Shown in pieces: positions 1-9,220 of a DNA stretch of 35,621 nucleotides (the first letter of the stretch is position 1; every line of letters starts with the position of its first letter). Origin of the DNA: Bacteroidota bacterium (GTDB lineage Bacteria > Bacteroidota > Bacteroidia > Chitinophagales > Chitinophagaceae); the NCBI GenBank assembly GCA_963169635.1, contig CAUJDL010000044.1:1-35621 (forward strand), written 5' to 3'. The notes beneath the pieces were generated by a model, which saw only the letters and a list, made by a program, of their open reading frames with translations, made no database searches and was not told the DNA's origin. A program made the position numbers and the translations under genes.

Positions 1-3000
1 ATTGGAATCAGAATGGTGTTTTAAATGATGCAGATGAACTTTATACTTTAGCAACAAGTACATCATCACCTGGTCCATTTAGCACATCTGTATTAGTACC
101 TCTTACTGCTGTACCTGGAAGTACAAGAATGAGAGTAATAGTTGCTTATGCACAACCTACACCTAATCCATGTATAAGTGCATCTTATGGTGAGGCAGAA
201 GATTATACTGTAAATGTTGCTCCATTAGGAGGTTGTTTGCCTGTTACTAATTTACAAGCTTCTTCAATAACATATTCATCAGCTACAGTATCATGGGATT
301 CTACACAATCTAACCCTACTTTAGGATATAGATATGAGTTAAGAACAAGTGGTACTGCTGGTAGTGGACCTACTGGTTTAGTTACAAGCGATTCTATAGC
401 AGGTGCTACAGATTCTGTTCAATTTGCATCTTTAACAGCTAATACTAATTATACTTATTATATACGTGTTATATGTTCAGCAGGCGATTCAAGTGCTTGG
501 ATGGCAAGATCATTTAAAACAGCTTGTACTACAGAAACATTACCTTATATACAAGATTTTGAATCTGCAACTCCTCCTGCTTTCCCTTCATGTACTTCAA
601 ATGAAAATCCTGGTACAGGTAATAGTTGGGTTACAAATAATAATCCAGGATATGGATTTACTACTAAAGTTTTAAGATATAATTATCACATGAATGCTGC
701 TAATGCTTGGTTTTATACAAATGCTATTCCTTTAACTGCTGGTACATCTTATAGATTAAAATTCTATTATGGTAGTAATAGCACCAACTATACAGAAAAG
801 CTACAAGTAATGTATGGTAGCAATCCAGATTATTTATCAATGACCACACAAGTGGTAGATTTACCAAATATTAATAATAATGTAAGAAAAGATACAGTGG
901 TAGATTTTATAGCTGCCGCTAGCGGTGTATTCTATTTTGGTTTTAATGTTTACTCTAGTGCAAACCAATATTATTTATATGTAGATGATATTAAAATATC
1001 TGTAACACCAACTTGTGGTGAGCCATTAAATACTGCTTCTGCAAATATCACAAGTTCTACAGCAGATGTAAGTTGGGATGCTCCAGTAATTGGCACTCCA
1101 CAATTTTATGAAGTTTACTATAGTACATCAACTACCACACCAAGTAAAAGTCAAGTTGCTTCAATAGACAGTATTACTGTTATAAATACTACTTTAACTG
1201 GTTTAACACCTGCAACAAATTATTATTATTGGGTACGTAGTGTATGTAGTGCAACTGATACAAGTGATTGGACAGATATGAAAACTTTCTTAACTGCATG
1301 TGTATCTATTACAGATTTTACTGAAGGTTTTGATAGTCTTACAACACCTGCATTACCTGTATGTTGGGCAAAAGTAGGTACTACTGGTTCTGCATATACG
1401 CAAACAGCTAATAGTTATACATCTCCAAATTGTTTGTATATGTATTCAGGTTCTGGTTCAGCTACAGCTGTAATTAGTTTACCTCCAGTTAGCAATGCAG
1501 ATGCTGGTACACATAGATTAAGATTTAAAGTAAGAGGTTCTTTTAGTACAGGTGGAACAATTCAAGTAGGTTATCTAACAGATCCTACAGACCAAAGTAC
1601 ATTTGTACAATTAGGAGCAGACTATGTTGCTACAAGTGCAAGTGTATATGATCATTTTGAATTAAGTCCTGTAAGTGCACCTGTTGGTATTACAGTTTTA
1701 GCATTTAAACATACAGGTACTCCTGCTAATTCAGTATTAATTGATGATGTAGTTTATGAAGCAATTCCTAATTGTAATGAACCTTCTAATTTAAATGCTT
1801 CAAATATTACAAGTTCAACTGCAGATTTAAGTTGGGATGCTCCACTTTCTGGCACACCTCAATCTTATAGTATTTATTATAGTACTACTAATACAACACC
1901 AAGTTTAACACAAGCACCAAGTATAAGTGGCGTTACTGTTACTACTGCTTCATTAGCAAGTTTAACACCTGCAACTAGCTACTATGTTTGGGTTCGTAGT
2001 ATTTGTAGTGCTACAGATTCTAGTGCATGGAGTGTTGTAGAATCTTTTGCTACAGCATGCGTTCCAATTACTACTTTACCATGGACAGAAGGTTTTGAAT
2101 CTGTTGCAACAACTGGTAATAATATATTTCCTAATTGTTGGAGCTATCAATACATATCAGGCTCAAATGCTGGTACTTCAACTACTAATGGAGCATATCA
2201 AGCACCAAGAACAGGCACTAAATATATGTATGTACAATATGGTACTAATGTTTGGGTATATACACCAGGTTTTGATTTAACTGCTGGTACTTCTTATGAT
2301 TTCTCATTCTATATGATGAATAAAGAAGGTACTGCAGGATTTACTATGGATGTTGCTTATGGTTCTAGTGCTACTGATGTAGATATGACTAATGTATTAG
2401 AAACAGGTTTTGCTGCTAATAATACTACTTACCAAAAATTCAAATACTCAATTGTTCCTTCAACAACTGGTACTTATTATTTTGGTATTAAATCAACTGG
2501 TTCATTTGCACCTTGGTATTTAAGTTACGATGATTTTACTTTAGAGTTATCTCCATCTTGTAATGAGCCTACAGCACTAACCCCTGCTAATATAGCTCAA
2601 ACATCTGCTGACTTAAGTTGGACAGCTCCAATTTCTGGTACACCAACTTCTTATAGTATTTATTATAGTACTACTAATACAGCACCAAGTTTAACACAAG
2701 CTCCTTCTGTAAGTGGCGTAACATCTACATCTACTACACTAACTGGCTTAACAAGTGCTATTACATATTATGTATGGGTACGTAGTGTTTGTAGTGCTAC
2801 AGATTCTAGTGCATGGAGTATTGCTACTAGCTTTACAACTACATGTTCTCCTGCAACTATTCCATATTTAGAAGATTTTGAAACTGCTGTTGTTCCAGCA
2901 ATGCCAAATTGTACTTCTACAGAAAATGCAGGTTTAGGTAATAATTGGATTACAAGTAATAACCCAGGCAATGGATTTACTACTAAAGCTTTAAGATATA

Positions 3001-4688
3001 ATTATAACAGTTCTAATGCAGCCAATGCATGGTTCTATTCAAGAGGTGTTCAATTAACAGCTGGTACTTCTTATAGATTAAAATTTGATTATGGTAATAA
3101 TAGCACTGGATTTACAGAAAAATTAAAAGTAAATTATGGTTCATCTCCAGTATCAGGTAGTATGATAGATTTATTAATTGATTTACCAAGCATTAATACT
3201 GGTACTAAAAAAGATACAACTGTAGATTTTGTACCTACAACAACTGGCGTTTACTATTTTGGATTTAATGTTTATTCAAATGCTAATGAGTTTAACTTAT
3301 ATGTAGATAATATTCAAGTAACTCTTACACCTACTTGTGATAAGCCTACTAATTTAAGTTCATCTAACGTTACAACTAATAGTGCAGATTTAAGTTGGGA
3401 TGCTCCATTAATTGGCACACCTCTATCTTATAGTATTTATTATAGCACATCTAATACAGCTCCAAGTTTAACGCAAGCTCCTTCTAAAAGTGGCGTAACA
3501 ACAATTTCTACATCATTAACTGGCTTAAACCCTTCTACTGGTTATTTTGTTTGGGTACGTAGTGTATGTAGTGCTACAGATTCTAGTGCATGGAGTGTAT
3601 TAACTTCATTTGCTACAGCTTGTGCAAATATTACTACTTTACCATGGACAGAAGGTTTTGAAGCTGTTACTACACCAGGTCTTAATATATACCCTAATTG
3701 TTGGAGTTACCAATATTTATCAGGTTCTAATGCTGGTACTTCAATTACAAATGATATTTACAGAGCACCAAAAACTGGTTCTAAATATATGTATGTACAA
3801 TATAGTACATCAGTTTGGGTTTATACGCCTGCATTTGATTTAACTGCTGGTACTTCTTACGACTTTTCATTCTATATGATGAATAAAGAAGGTACTGCAG
3901 GGTTTACAATGGATGTTGCTTATGGTGCAAGTGCTACTGATGTAGATATGACTAATTCTTTAGCTACTGGTTATGCTGCATCTAACACTACTTACCAAGA
4001 GTTTAAATATACATTTACTCCTCCTACTACTGGTACTTATTACTTTGGTATTAAGAGTACAGGAACTGGAGCTCCTTGGTATTTAAGTTTTGATGACTTT
4101 ACATTAGCATTAACTGCTGTACCTGTTACTTACACAAGCTTTACAGGTAAAAAAGAAGGTACTAATAATATTTTATCTTGGACTACTGCTACAGAAACCA
4201 ATAATATTGGCTATGAATTAGAACGTAGTGCAGATGGAAGACAATTTAGTAAATTAGGTTTTGTTACTTCTAAAGCTGTTAATGGTAATAGCAATGCTTC
4301 TTTAGCTTATAGCTTTATAGATAATAAACCATTAAATGGTAATAATTATTATCGTTTAAAACAAATGGATAAAGATGGTAAAGCTAACTTCTCTAATGTA
4401 GTATTATTAAAAGGCGATAAAGCAACTCAAGTAAATATTACAGGTGTTTATCCAAACCCTGCAAGAAATACACTTAGTGTTAGCATTGCTTCTCCAAGTA
4501 CAGAAACAGTAAACTTAGTAATTACTGATATTTCTGGAAAAGTATTAATGCAACAAAATATAGCATTAACTACTGGAGATAATGTACAACAAATAGATGT
4601 AAGTAAACTATCTCAAGGTACTTACTTAATTAAAACTATTTGCAATAGTGGTTGCGAAAGTTCTTTAATTAAATTTGTTAAGTATTAA
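1..4688 (+). CDS. T9SS-exported multidomain FN3/jelly-roll protein, 5' end outside the window
   Basis: The reading frame is open from base 3, so the gene begins before the window; 1519 residues are visible from the first ATG at 129. The visible part starts with the end of a GEVED-type domain (WNQNG, then GEAEDYTVNV). Five fibronectin III domains follow, starting near visible residues 36, 294, 548, 810 and 1068. Each is followed by a roughly 160-residue jelly-roll module of the MAM/cleaved-adhesin kind, with openings such as LPWTEGFE and YIQDFE. The end has a pre-sorting domain (about 1345-1435) and a type A T9SS sorting domain (about 1440-1519, GVYPNPARNTL to LIKFVKY). By family knowledge such a protein crosses the outer membrane by type IX secretion and is attached or released; adhesion or glycan binding is inferred. 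No protease or hydrolase domain is visible. A terminator follows 22 bp after the stop. Confidence 0.9.
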   Translation, partial: WNQNGVLNDADELYTLATSTSSPGPFSTSVLVPLTAVPGSTRMRVIVAYAQPTPNPCISASYGEAEDYTVNVAPLGGCLPVTNLQASSITYSSATVSWDSTQSNPTLGYRYELRTSGTAGSGPTGLVTSDSIAGATDSVQFASLTANTNYTYYIRVICSAGDSSAWMARSFKTACTTETLPYIQDFESATPPAFPSCTSNENPGTGNSWVTNNNPGYGFTTKVLRYNYHMNAANAWFYTNAIPLTAGTSYRLKFYYGSNSTNYTEKLQVMYGSNPDYLSMTTQVVDLPNINNNVRKDTVVDFIAAASGVFYFGFNVYSSANQYYLYVDDIKISVTPTCGEPLNTASANITSSTADVSWDAPVIGTPQFYEVYYSTSTTTPSKSQVASIDSITVINTTLTGLTPATNYYYWVRSVCSATDTSDWTDMKTFLTACVSITDFTEGFDSLTTPALPVCWAKVGTTGSAYTQTANSYTSPNCLYMYSGSGSATAVISLPPVSNADAGTHRLRFKVRGSFSTGGTIQVGYLTDPTDQSTFVQLGADYVATSASVYDHFELSPVSAPVGITVLAFKHTGTPANSVLIDDVVYEAIPNCNEPSNLNASNITSSTADLSWDAPLSGTPQSYSIYYSTTNTTPSLTQAPSISGVTVTTASLASLTPATSYYVWVRSICSATDSSAWSVVESFATACVPITTLPWTEGFESVATTGNNIFPNCWSYQYISGSNAGTSTTNGAYQAPRTGTKYMYVQYGTNVWVYTPGFDLTAGTSYDFSFYMMNKEGTAGFTMDVAYGSSATDVDMTNVLETGFAANNTTYQKFKYSIVPSTTGTYYFGIKSTGSFAPWYLSYDDFTLELSPSCNEPTALTPANIAQTSADLSWTAPISGTPTSYSIYYSTTNTAPSLTQAPSVSGVTSTSTTLTGLTSAITYYVWVRSVCSATDSSAWSIATSFTTTCSPATIPYLEDFETAVVPAMPNCTSTENAGLGNNWITSNNPGNGFTTKALRYNYNSSNAANAWFYSRGVQLTAGTSYRLKFDYGNNSTGFTEKLKVNYGSSPVSGSMIDLLIDLPSINTGTKKDTTVDFVPTTTGVYYFGFNVYSNANEFNLYVDNIQVTLTPTCDKPTNLSSSNVTTNSADLSWDAPLIGTPLSYSIYYSTSNTAPSLTQAPSKSGVTTISTSLTGLNPSTGYFVWVRSVCSATDSSAWSVLTSFATACANITTLPWTEGFEAVTTPGLNIYPNCWSYQYLSGSNAGTSITNDIYRAPKTGSKYMYVQYSTSVWVYTPAFDLTAGTSYDFSFYMMNKEGTAGFTMDVAYGASATDVDMTNSLATGYAASNTTYQEFKYTFTPPTTGTYYFGIKSTGTGAPWYLSFDDFTLALTAVPVTYTSFTGKKEGTNNILSWTTATETNNIGYELERSADGRQFSKLGFVTSKAVNGNSNASLAYSFIDNKPLNGNNYYRLKQMDKDGKANFSNVVLLKGDKATQVNITGVYPNPARNTLSVSIASPSTETVNLVITDISGKVLMQQNIALTTGDNVQQIDVSKLSQGTYLIKTICNSGCESSLIKFVKY
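231..4125 (+). repeat. Five diverged FN3 plus jelly-roll modules, period about 760-786 bp
   Basis: The FN3 anchor (SWD or SWT) falls at 291, 1071, 1830, 2616 and 3393, giving spacings of 780, 759, 786 and 777 bp. The jelly-roll halves come in types: modules 1 and 4 share type A (FTTK.LRYNY), modules 3 and 5 share type B (FYMMNKEGTAGFTMDVAYG), and module 2 is different. The two type B copies lie 1563 bp apart and are nearly identical in DNA over long stretches. The order is A-C-B-A-B. Confidence 0.85.
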
Positions 4689-4710
4689 TAGCATTTATTC
4701 ATGCAATTGC

Positions 4711-4747
4711 AATAAGAGTCGCTAATTATAGCGGCTCTTATTGTTTT
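4711..4747 (+). terminator. Rho-independent terminator after the FN3 giant
   Basis: A 13-bp stem (4711-4723 with 4730-4742, one G-T wobble) with a 6-base loop is followed by GTTTTA. It lies 22 bp past the stop codon and separates this gene from the ABC ATPase. Confidence 0.85.
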
Positions 4748-4778
4748 ATATAAGTTCTTTAATGCTTATTATTGTATT

Positions 4779-6485
4779 ATGCAATTGCCTTTATTAACGA
4801 TAAAAAATCTTTCCATCAATTTTTCATCAATAAATGGCACAATTAATCATGCAGTTAATAATATTAACTTCACTTTACATACTAATGAAATTTTAGCAAT
4901 AGTAGGAGAGAGTGGTTCTGGAAAATCGGTAACAGCATTATCTATATTACAATTATTACCTAAAAAAATTATTAGCTATCCAAATGGAGAAATTAATTTT
5001 TACCTAAATAATGAAAAACAAAATATTTTACAACTTTCCAACACTCAATTACAACAAATAAGAGGCAATCATATAGGAATGATTTTTCAAGAACCCATGA
5101 GTTCTTTAAACCCTGTAATTACTTGTGGTAATCAAGTATTAGAAACAATTAGACTTCATCAAAAAATATCTTATCAAGAAGCTAAAGAGCAAACCATTGC
5201 TTTATTCGAAAAAGTAAAACTACCCAATCCTGCTGCTATCTTTCATCGTTATCCTCATCAATTAAGTGGTGGACAAAAACAACGTGTAATGATAGCTATG
5301 GCAATAAGTTGTAAACCTGCAATACTTATTTGCGATGAGCCTACAACTGCTCTTGATGTTACTGTTCAAAAAGAAATTTTACAACTCATAAAATCATTAC
5401 AACAAGAAACAAAAATGGGTGTAATTTTTATTACACATGATTTAGGTATTGTAGCAGAAATTGCTCATAATATTTTAGTAATGTATAAGGGTGAAATTGT
5501 AGAGCAAAATACTACACAACAAATCTTTTCTTCTCCTCAACATCCATATACTAAAGCTTTATTAGCATGCAGACCTGCATTATATACTAAAGGAAATAAA
5601 TTACCTGTTGTTGCAGATTTTTTACAAAATGAAATAAATCAACAACAAATAGTAGAAGTAAACAATGATTTTACTGTTAATAATAACAATAGCCATATTT
5701 TAATGGAAGTTAAAAATTTAAAATGTTATTATACTACTAAGAAAAATTTTATAGGAAAAGAGTTAGCTAATTTTAAAGCAGTAGATGATGTAAGTTTTCA
5801 TATTTATCAAGGCGAAACATTAGGTTTAGTTGGCGAAAGTGGATGTGGTAAATCAACTTTAGGAAGAACGCTTTTAAAACTAATTAATCCAACAAGTGGC
5901 AATATTTTCTTTAACAATACAGATATAACTAGTGTTAATGCAAACCAACTATTAACATTAAGAAAAAAAATGCAACTAATTTTTCAAGATCCTTATGCTT
6001 CCTTAAATCCAATGTTAACAGTAGGAGAGGCCATTGCAGAACCTTTGTATTATCATGATAAAAATTTAAGTAAAAAATTAGTAAAAGAAAAAGTCATTCA
6101 CTTGCTTGAAAGTGTAGGATTATCAGCCAATGATGTTAAAAAATATCCTCATGAATTTAGTGGTGGTCAAAGACAAAGAATTGTTATTGCCAGAGCTTTA
6201 ATATTAAATCCAGCATTTATTGTTTGTGATGAAAGTGTAAGTGCACTTGATGTTAGTGTACAAGCACAAGTACTAAATTTATTGAATGAGCTAAAGCAAA
6301 CTTTTAAATTTACTGCTTTATTTATATCGCATGATTTAGCAGTTGTAAAATATATAAGTGATAGAATTATGGTAATGCATCAGGGAAAAATTGTAGAAAT
6401 TAATACACCCGAAAATATCTTTTCTCAGCCAAAAAATAATTATACAAAACAACTTATTCAGGCAATGCCTAATATAAAATTTTAA
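4779..6485 (+). CDS. Fused dipeptide/oligopeptide-type ABC transporter ATPase (two nucleotide-binding domains)
   Basis: This is a 568-residue protein with two complete ABC ATPase domains in tandem, the DppD-DppF or YejF/GsiA arrangement. Domain 1 (about 1-270) has Walker A GESGSGKS at 43-50, Q-loop FQEPMSSLNP, signature LSGGQKQR near 161 and Walker B ILICDEP. The HPYT motif after it is typical of the peptide-transporter subfamily. Domain 2 (about 305-568) has GESGCGKST near 351, FQDPYASLNP, FSGGQRQR near 459 and VCDES; the usual DEP is DES here. It would drive ATP-dependent uptake or export of peptides or similar solutes at the inner membrane. No permease or binding protein lies beside it, so the partners must be encoded elsewhere. 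The substrate cannot be told from the sequence. The ATG at 4779 starts the first conserved strand directly. Confidence 0.92.
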   Translation: MQLPLLTIKNLSINFSSINGTINHAVNNINFTLHTNEILAIVGESGSGKSVTALSILQLLPKKIISYPNGEINFYLNNEKQNILQLSNTQLQQIRGNHIGMIFQEPMSSLNPVITCGNQVLETIRLHQKISYQEAKEQTIALFEKVKLPNPAAIFHRYPHQLSGGQKQRVMIAMAISCKPAILICDEPTTALDVTVQKEILQLIKSLQQETKMGVIFITHDLGIVAEIAHNILVMYKGEIVEQNTTQQIFSSPQHPYTKALLACRPALYTKGNKLPVVADFLQNEINQQQIVEVNNDFTVNNNNSHILMEVKNLKCYYTTKKNFIGKELANFKAVDDVSFHIYQGETLGLVGESGCGKSTLGRTLLKLINPTSGNIFFNNTDITSVNANQLLTLRKKMQLIFQDPYASLNPMLTVGEAIAEPLYYHDKNLSKKLVKEKVIHLLESVGLSANDVKKYPHEFSGGQRQRIVIARALILNPAFIVCDESVSALDVSVQAQVLNLLNELKQTFKFTALFISHDLAVVKYISDRIMVMHQGKIVEINTPENIFSQPKNNYTKQLIQAMPNIKF

Positions 6486-6538
6486 ATTTCCATCATAGAT
6501 TATTTACACAAAACTGCTAAAATGTTGTTTGCTTCTAA

Positions 6539-6546
6539 TACATTTG
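6539..6546 (+). promoter_or_regulatory. Candidate -7 element for fbp
   Basis: TACATTTG followed by C matches the Bacteroidota -7 consensus TANNTTTG and lies 30 bp before the fbp start. No well-spaced -33 TTG was found, so the call rests on the -7 match alone. Confidence 0.45.
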
Positions 6547-6576
6547 CAGTATTAATTTTATTAAAATACTAACACT

Positions 6577-7590
6577 ATGAATGTAAATAGAAGTGTTTTA
6601 ACCTTAGATGAATTTACTATTCAACAATTAAGAGATTTTCCTGCTGCTACAGGAGAGTTAAGTTCTTTATTAAGAGATATTGGCTTAGCTGCAAAACGTA
6701 TTAATGTAGAAGTAAATAAAGCAGGATTAATTGATATTTTAGGTGCATTTGGTACTACTAATGTACAAGGAGAAGAAGTGATGAAGTTAGATGTGTTTGC
6801 TAATAATCAATTAATGGGTGTTTTAAAACATGGTATTAGTTGTGCAGGAATTGGTAGTGAAGAAATGGATACAATAGAAATTTTTGATGACCCTGTTAGC
6901 AATAACAGTAAATATGTTTGTTTGTTTGATCCTTTAGATGGTAGTAGTAATATAGATGTAAATGTTTCTATAGGTACAATTTTTAGTATTTTTAGAAGAG
7001 TAAGTGAATTGGGTAAACCATGTACTCAAGAAGATTTTTTACAACCTGGTAATAAACAAGTTGCTGCAGGTTATGTAATTTATGGAAGTAGCACTATGTT
7101 AGTTTATGCTACAAAACGTGGTGTAAATGGTTTTACTTTAGACCAACAAATTGGAGAGTATTGTTTAAGTCATCCAGATATTAAATGCCCAGAGAAAGGA
7201 AAAATATATTCTGTAAATCATGGCAATTTTTTTCAGTACGAGCAAGGAGTAAAAGAATATATTACAGCCTGTCAGAAAAAAACAAAAGCAGATGGTGGTC
7301 CATATACACAAAGATATATAGGCAGCATGGTTGCTGATGTGCATAGAAATTTAATTAAAGGAGGTATTTTTACTTATCCTGGAACAACAGATAAACCAAA
7401 AGGTAAATTACGTTTGTTATACGAGTGCAATCCTTTTGCTTATATTGTAGAAAAAGCAGGTGGTAGAGCAACTGATGGAAGACAAAGAATATTAGATATT
7501 CAACCAACAGAACTACATCAACGTACACCATTATTTATTGGTAGCAGTAATATGATGGATGAATTAGAAACTTATTTAGCAAAATCTTAA
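6577..7590 (+). CDS. fbp: Fructose-1,6-bisphosphatase class I
   Basis: The 337-residue protein hydrolyses fructose 1,6-bisphosphate to fructose 6-phosphate, the committed step of gluconeogenesis in the cytoplasm. Class I hallmarks are visible: NVQGEEV at 63-69, a metal-site region with SEEMD at 94-98, and [11 protein letters not shown] at 117-127. Downstream are the sugar-phosphate-binding stretches [12 protein letters not shown] and [21 protein letters not shown]. Length is normal for the family. The ATG at 6577 gives the expected N-terminus (LTLDEFTIQ). The gene is probably transcribed from its own promoter near 6540 and may continue into the small exported protein 35 bp downstream. Confidence 0.97.
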   Translation: MNVNRSVLTLDEFTIQQLRDFPAATGELSSLLRDIGLAAKRINVEVNKAGLIDILGAFGTTNVQGEEVMKLDVFANNQLMGVLKHGISCAGIGSEEMDTIEIFDDPVSNNSKYVCLFDPLDGSSNIDVNVSIGTIFSIFRRVSELGKPCTQEDFLQPGNKQVAAGYVIYGSSTMLVYATKRGVNGFTLDQQIGEYCLSHPDIKCPEKGKIYSVNHGNFFQYEQGVKEYITACQKKTKADGGPYTQRYIGSMVADVHRNLIKGGIFTYPGTTDKPKGKLRLLYECNPFAYIVEKAGGRATDGRQRILDIQPTELHQRTPLFIGSSNMMDELETYLAKS

Positions 7591-7625
7591 TTAATCAATC
7601 AATCAATAAAGACAATTAAACAAGT

Positions 7626-8108
7626 ATGAAACAATTTTTATTATCAGTATTATTGGCAAGTGTAATTGTATTAACATCAACAAATGTAAATGCTCAAAAA
7701 TGGAGAGGAGGAATAAGTATTCAACCTGGTGTTGCATCTAATGGAGGTTATGGTTTTACACTTGGTGCAGATGCAAGACTTCAAACTAAAATAGTAGATA
7801 AAGCACAATTTATTTTAACAACAGGTGTTACAGCATTTTTTAAGAAAAATAATTTAAATGGTATGGGATATATTCCTTTAAAACCAGGAGTAAAATATTT
7901 TTGGGGCGATAATTTTTATACTGCAGGAGAAATAGGTATTGGCTTTGGTTTAGTAAAAGGTAGTGGTCGTTCTTTTATTTGGTCTCCTTCTGTTGGCTTA
8001 TCACTTAAAAATTTTGATATTAGTTTAAAGTATGAAGATGCTACAGACTTTAGTAAATATAGTAAACACTTTGCATTAAGATTTGCAAGAGCTTTTGAGC
8101 TTAAATAA
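7626..8108 (+). CDS. Small exported protein, probably beta-rich outer-membrane type
   Basis: I do not recognise a named family. The 160-residue product starts with a clear signal peptide (about 1-23, hydrophobic LLSVLLASVIVL, cleavage likely after NVNA before Q). The rest is rich in Gly and aromatic residues with alternating patterns (GGYGFTLGADARLQT, NFYTAGEIGIGFGL, NFDISLKYED) and ends in FALRFARAFELK. This looks like a short outer-membrane beta-barrel or a porin-like fold, which is inference. It sits 35 bp after fbp and 14 bp before ruvX, so it is probably in the same transcript. Confidence 0.8.
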   Translation: MKQFLLSVLLASVIVLTSTNVNAQKWRGGISIQPGVASNGGYGFTLGADARLQTKIVDKAQFILTTGVTAFFKKNNLNGMGYIPLKPGVKYFWGDNFYTAGEIGIGFGLVKGSGRSFIWSPSVGLSLKNFDISLKYEDATDFSKYSKHFALRFARAFELK

Positions 8109-8122
8109 ATTTTATTAGCACT

Positions 8123-8533
8123 ATGGCAAGAATAATGTGTATAGACTATGGTGCAAAACGAACAGGCATTGCTGTTACAGACCCTTTACAAATTATTGCT
8201 ACTGCTTTAACAACTGTTGCAACAAAGGAATTATTTTCTTTTCTTGAAAAATATTTTTTACAAGAGCATGTAAATTTAGTTTTAGTAGGAGAGCCTTTAA
8301 ACTTAGACGATTCTGCAACACATGCTACTCCTTTGGTTTATGCTTTTGTAAAAAAAATGCAACAAAAATTTCCAACCATTAAAGTGCAATTGGTAGATGA
8401 ACGTTTTACCTCTAAAATGGCTACACAAGCAATGATACAAATGGGTATGAAGAAAAAGCAAAGGCAAGTAAAAGCTAATACAGACCAAATAGCTGCTACT
8501 ATTATGTTGCAAGAGTATTTAGCTAATCGATAA
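8123..8533 (+). CDS. ruvX: Putative pre-16S rRNA nuclease / Holliday junction resolvase-like protein RuvX (YqgF)
   Basis: The 136-residue protein has the RNase H-like fold signature of YqgF/RuvX: MCIDYGAKRTGIAV with Asp8, VGEPLNLDDS at about 55-64, VDERFTS at 91-97 and TDQIAATIMLQEYL with Asp121. These acidic residues (Asp8, Glu93, Asp121) match the family's metal site. The family acts in the cytoplasm in 16S rRNA 5'-end maturation, and a role in recombination has also been proposed. Length is standard. It starts 14 bp after the preceding gene; peptide deformylase lies downstream after a 108-bp gap with its own promoter candidate. Confidence 0.93.
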   Translation: MARIMCIDYGAKRTGIAVTDPLQIIATALTTVATKELFSFLEKYFLQEHVNLVLVGEPLNLDDSATHATPLVYAFVKKMQQKFPTIKVQLVDERFTSKMATQAMIQMGMKKKQRQVKANTDQIAATIMLQEYLANR

Positions 8534-8567
8534 ACTTAAATGCAAATAATTAGCTAATCATTTATCG
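8528..8567 (+). other. Direct repeat and short stem at the ruvX 3' end
   Basis: The string TTAGCTAATC occurs both across the end of ruvX (about 8519-8528) and again at about 8550-8559. In addition CGATAAA (8528-8534) can pair with TTTATCG (8561-8567). There is no T-run after it, so this is not a convincing terminator. Confidence 0.3.
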
Positions 8568-8595
8568 TAACATAAATTCATCAAAATTTTAAGCT

Positions 8596-8603
8596 TACAT
8601 TTG
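8596..8603 (+). promoter_or_regulatory. Candidate -7 element for def
   Basis: TACATTTG followed by C lies 38 bp upstream of the def ATG. It is the same octamer as upstream of fbp. No clear -33 TTG is seen at normal spacing. Confidence 0.45.
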
Positions 8604-8641
8604 CTACTTCATTTTTTGTTGAAAAAAAATAGTTGTATAAA

Positions 8642-9220
8642 ATGATTCTTCCAATTGTAGCTTATGGTGCAGCAGTATTAAGAAAAGTGGCTGTAAAAAT
8701 TGATGTTGATTATCCAAAATTACCTACCTTAATTAGCGATATGTGGGAAACCATGTATGCTAGTAATGGTGTAGGTTTAGCTGCTCCTCAAATTAATAAA
8801 GATATACGTTTATTTATTGTAGATACTACCCAAATTTTTGAAAATATGGATGATCAGGAATTAAAAAAATATCCTGATAAACCGGGTATTAAAAAAACTT
8901 TTATTAATGCTACAATAAAAGATTTAGATGGAGATGAATGGTATTATAATGAAGGTTGCCTTTCTATTCCTAAATTAAGAGAAGATATTGCAAGACCAGA
9001 AATGGTAGTATTAGAATATATGGACGAAAATTTTAACACCCATATAGAAGCTTTTCATGGTGTAACAGCAAGAGTTATTTTACATGAGTACGACCATATT
9101 GAAGGAAAATTATTTATAGACTATTTAAAACCTTTAAAAAGAAAATTATTACAAGGCAAATTAAATGATATTGCCAAAGGAAAAGTAAAGGTTGATTATA
9201 AAATGATATTCATGAAATGA
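8642..9220 (+). CDS. def: Peptide deformylase
   Basis: This 192-residue metalloenzyme removes the formyl group from the initiator Met of nascent proteins at the ribosome exit. All three family motifs are present: GVGLAAPQ at 43-50, EGCLSIP at 104-110 (Cys106 metal ligand) and HEYDH at 148-152 (His148 and His152 ligands, Glu149 catalytic). I chose the ATG at 8642, giving MILPIVAYG, the usual Bacteroidota start. An in-frame TTG at 8633 would add only three residues. An insertion at about 63-88 between motifs 1 and 2 is typical of Bacteroidota deformylases. The stop codon overlaps the ATG of the next gene, so the two are likely translated together. Confidence 0.96.
   Translation: MILPIVAYGAAVLRKVAVKIDVDYPKLPTLISDMWETMYASNGVGLAAPQINKDIRLFIVDTTQIFENMDDQELKKYPDKPGIKKTFINATIKDLDGDEWYYNEGCLSIPKLREDIARPEMVVLEYMDENFNTHIEAFHGVTARVILHEYDHIEGKLFIDYLKPLKRKLLQGKLNDIAKGKVKVDYKMIFMK

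Noticed and set aside
7591..7608. Short AATC tandem run between fbp and the small exported gene
   Set aside because: Only four units; too short to count as a microsatellite with meaning in such AT-rich DNA.
8633..8641. In-frame TTG as an alternative start for def
   Set aside because: It adds only three residues before the ATG at 8642 (MILPIVAYG), which is the normal start of this family in Bacteroidota.
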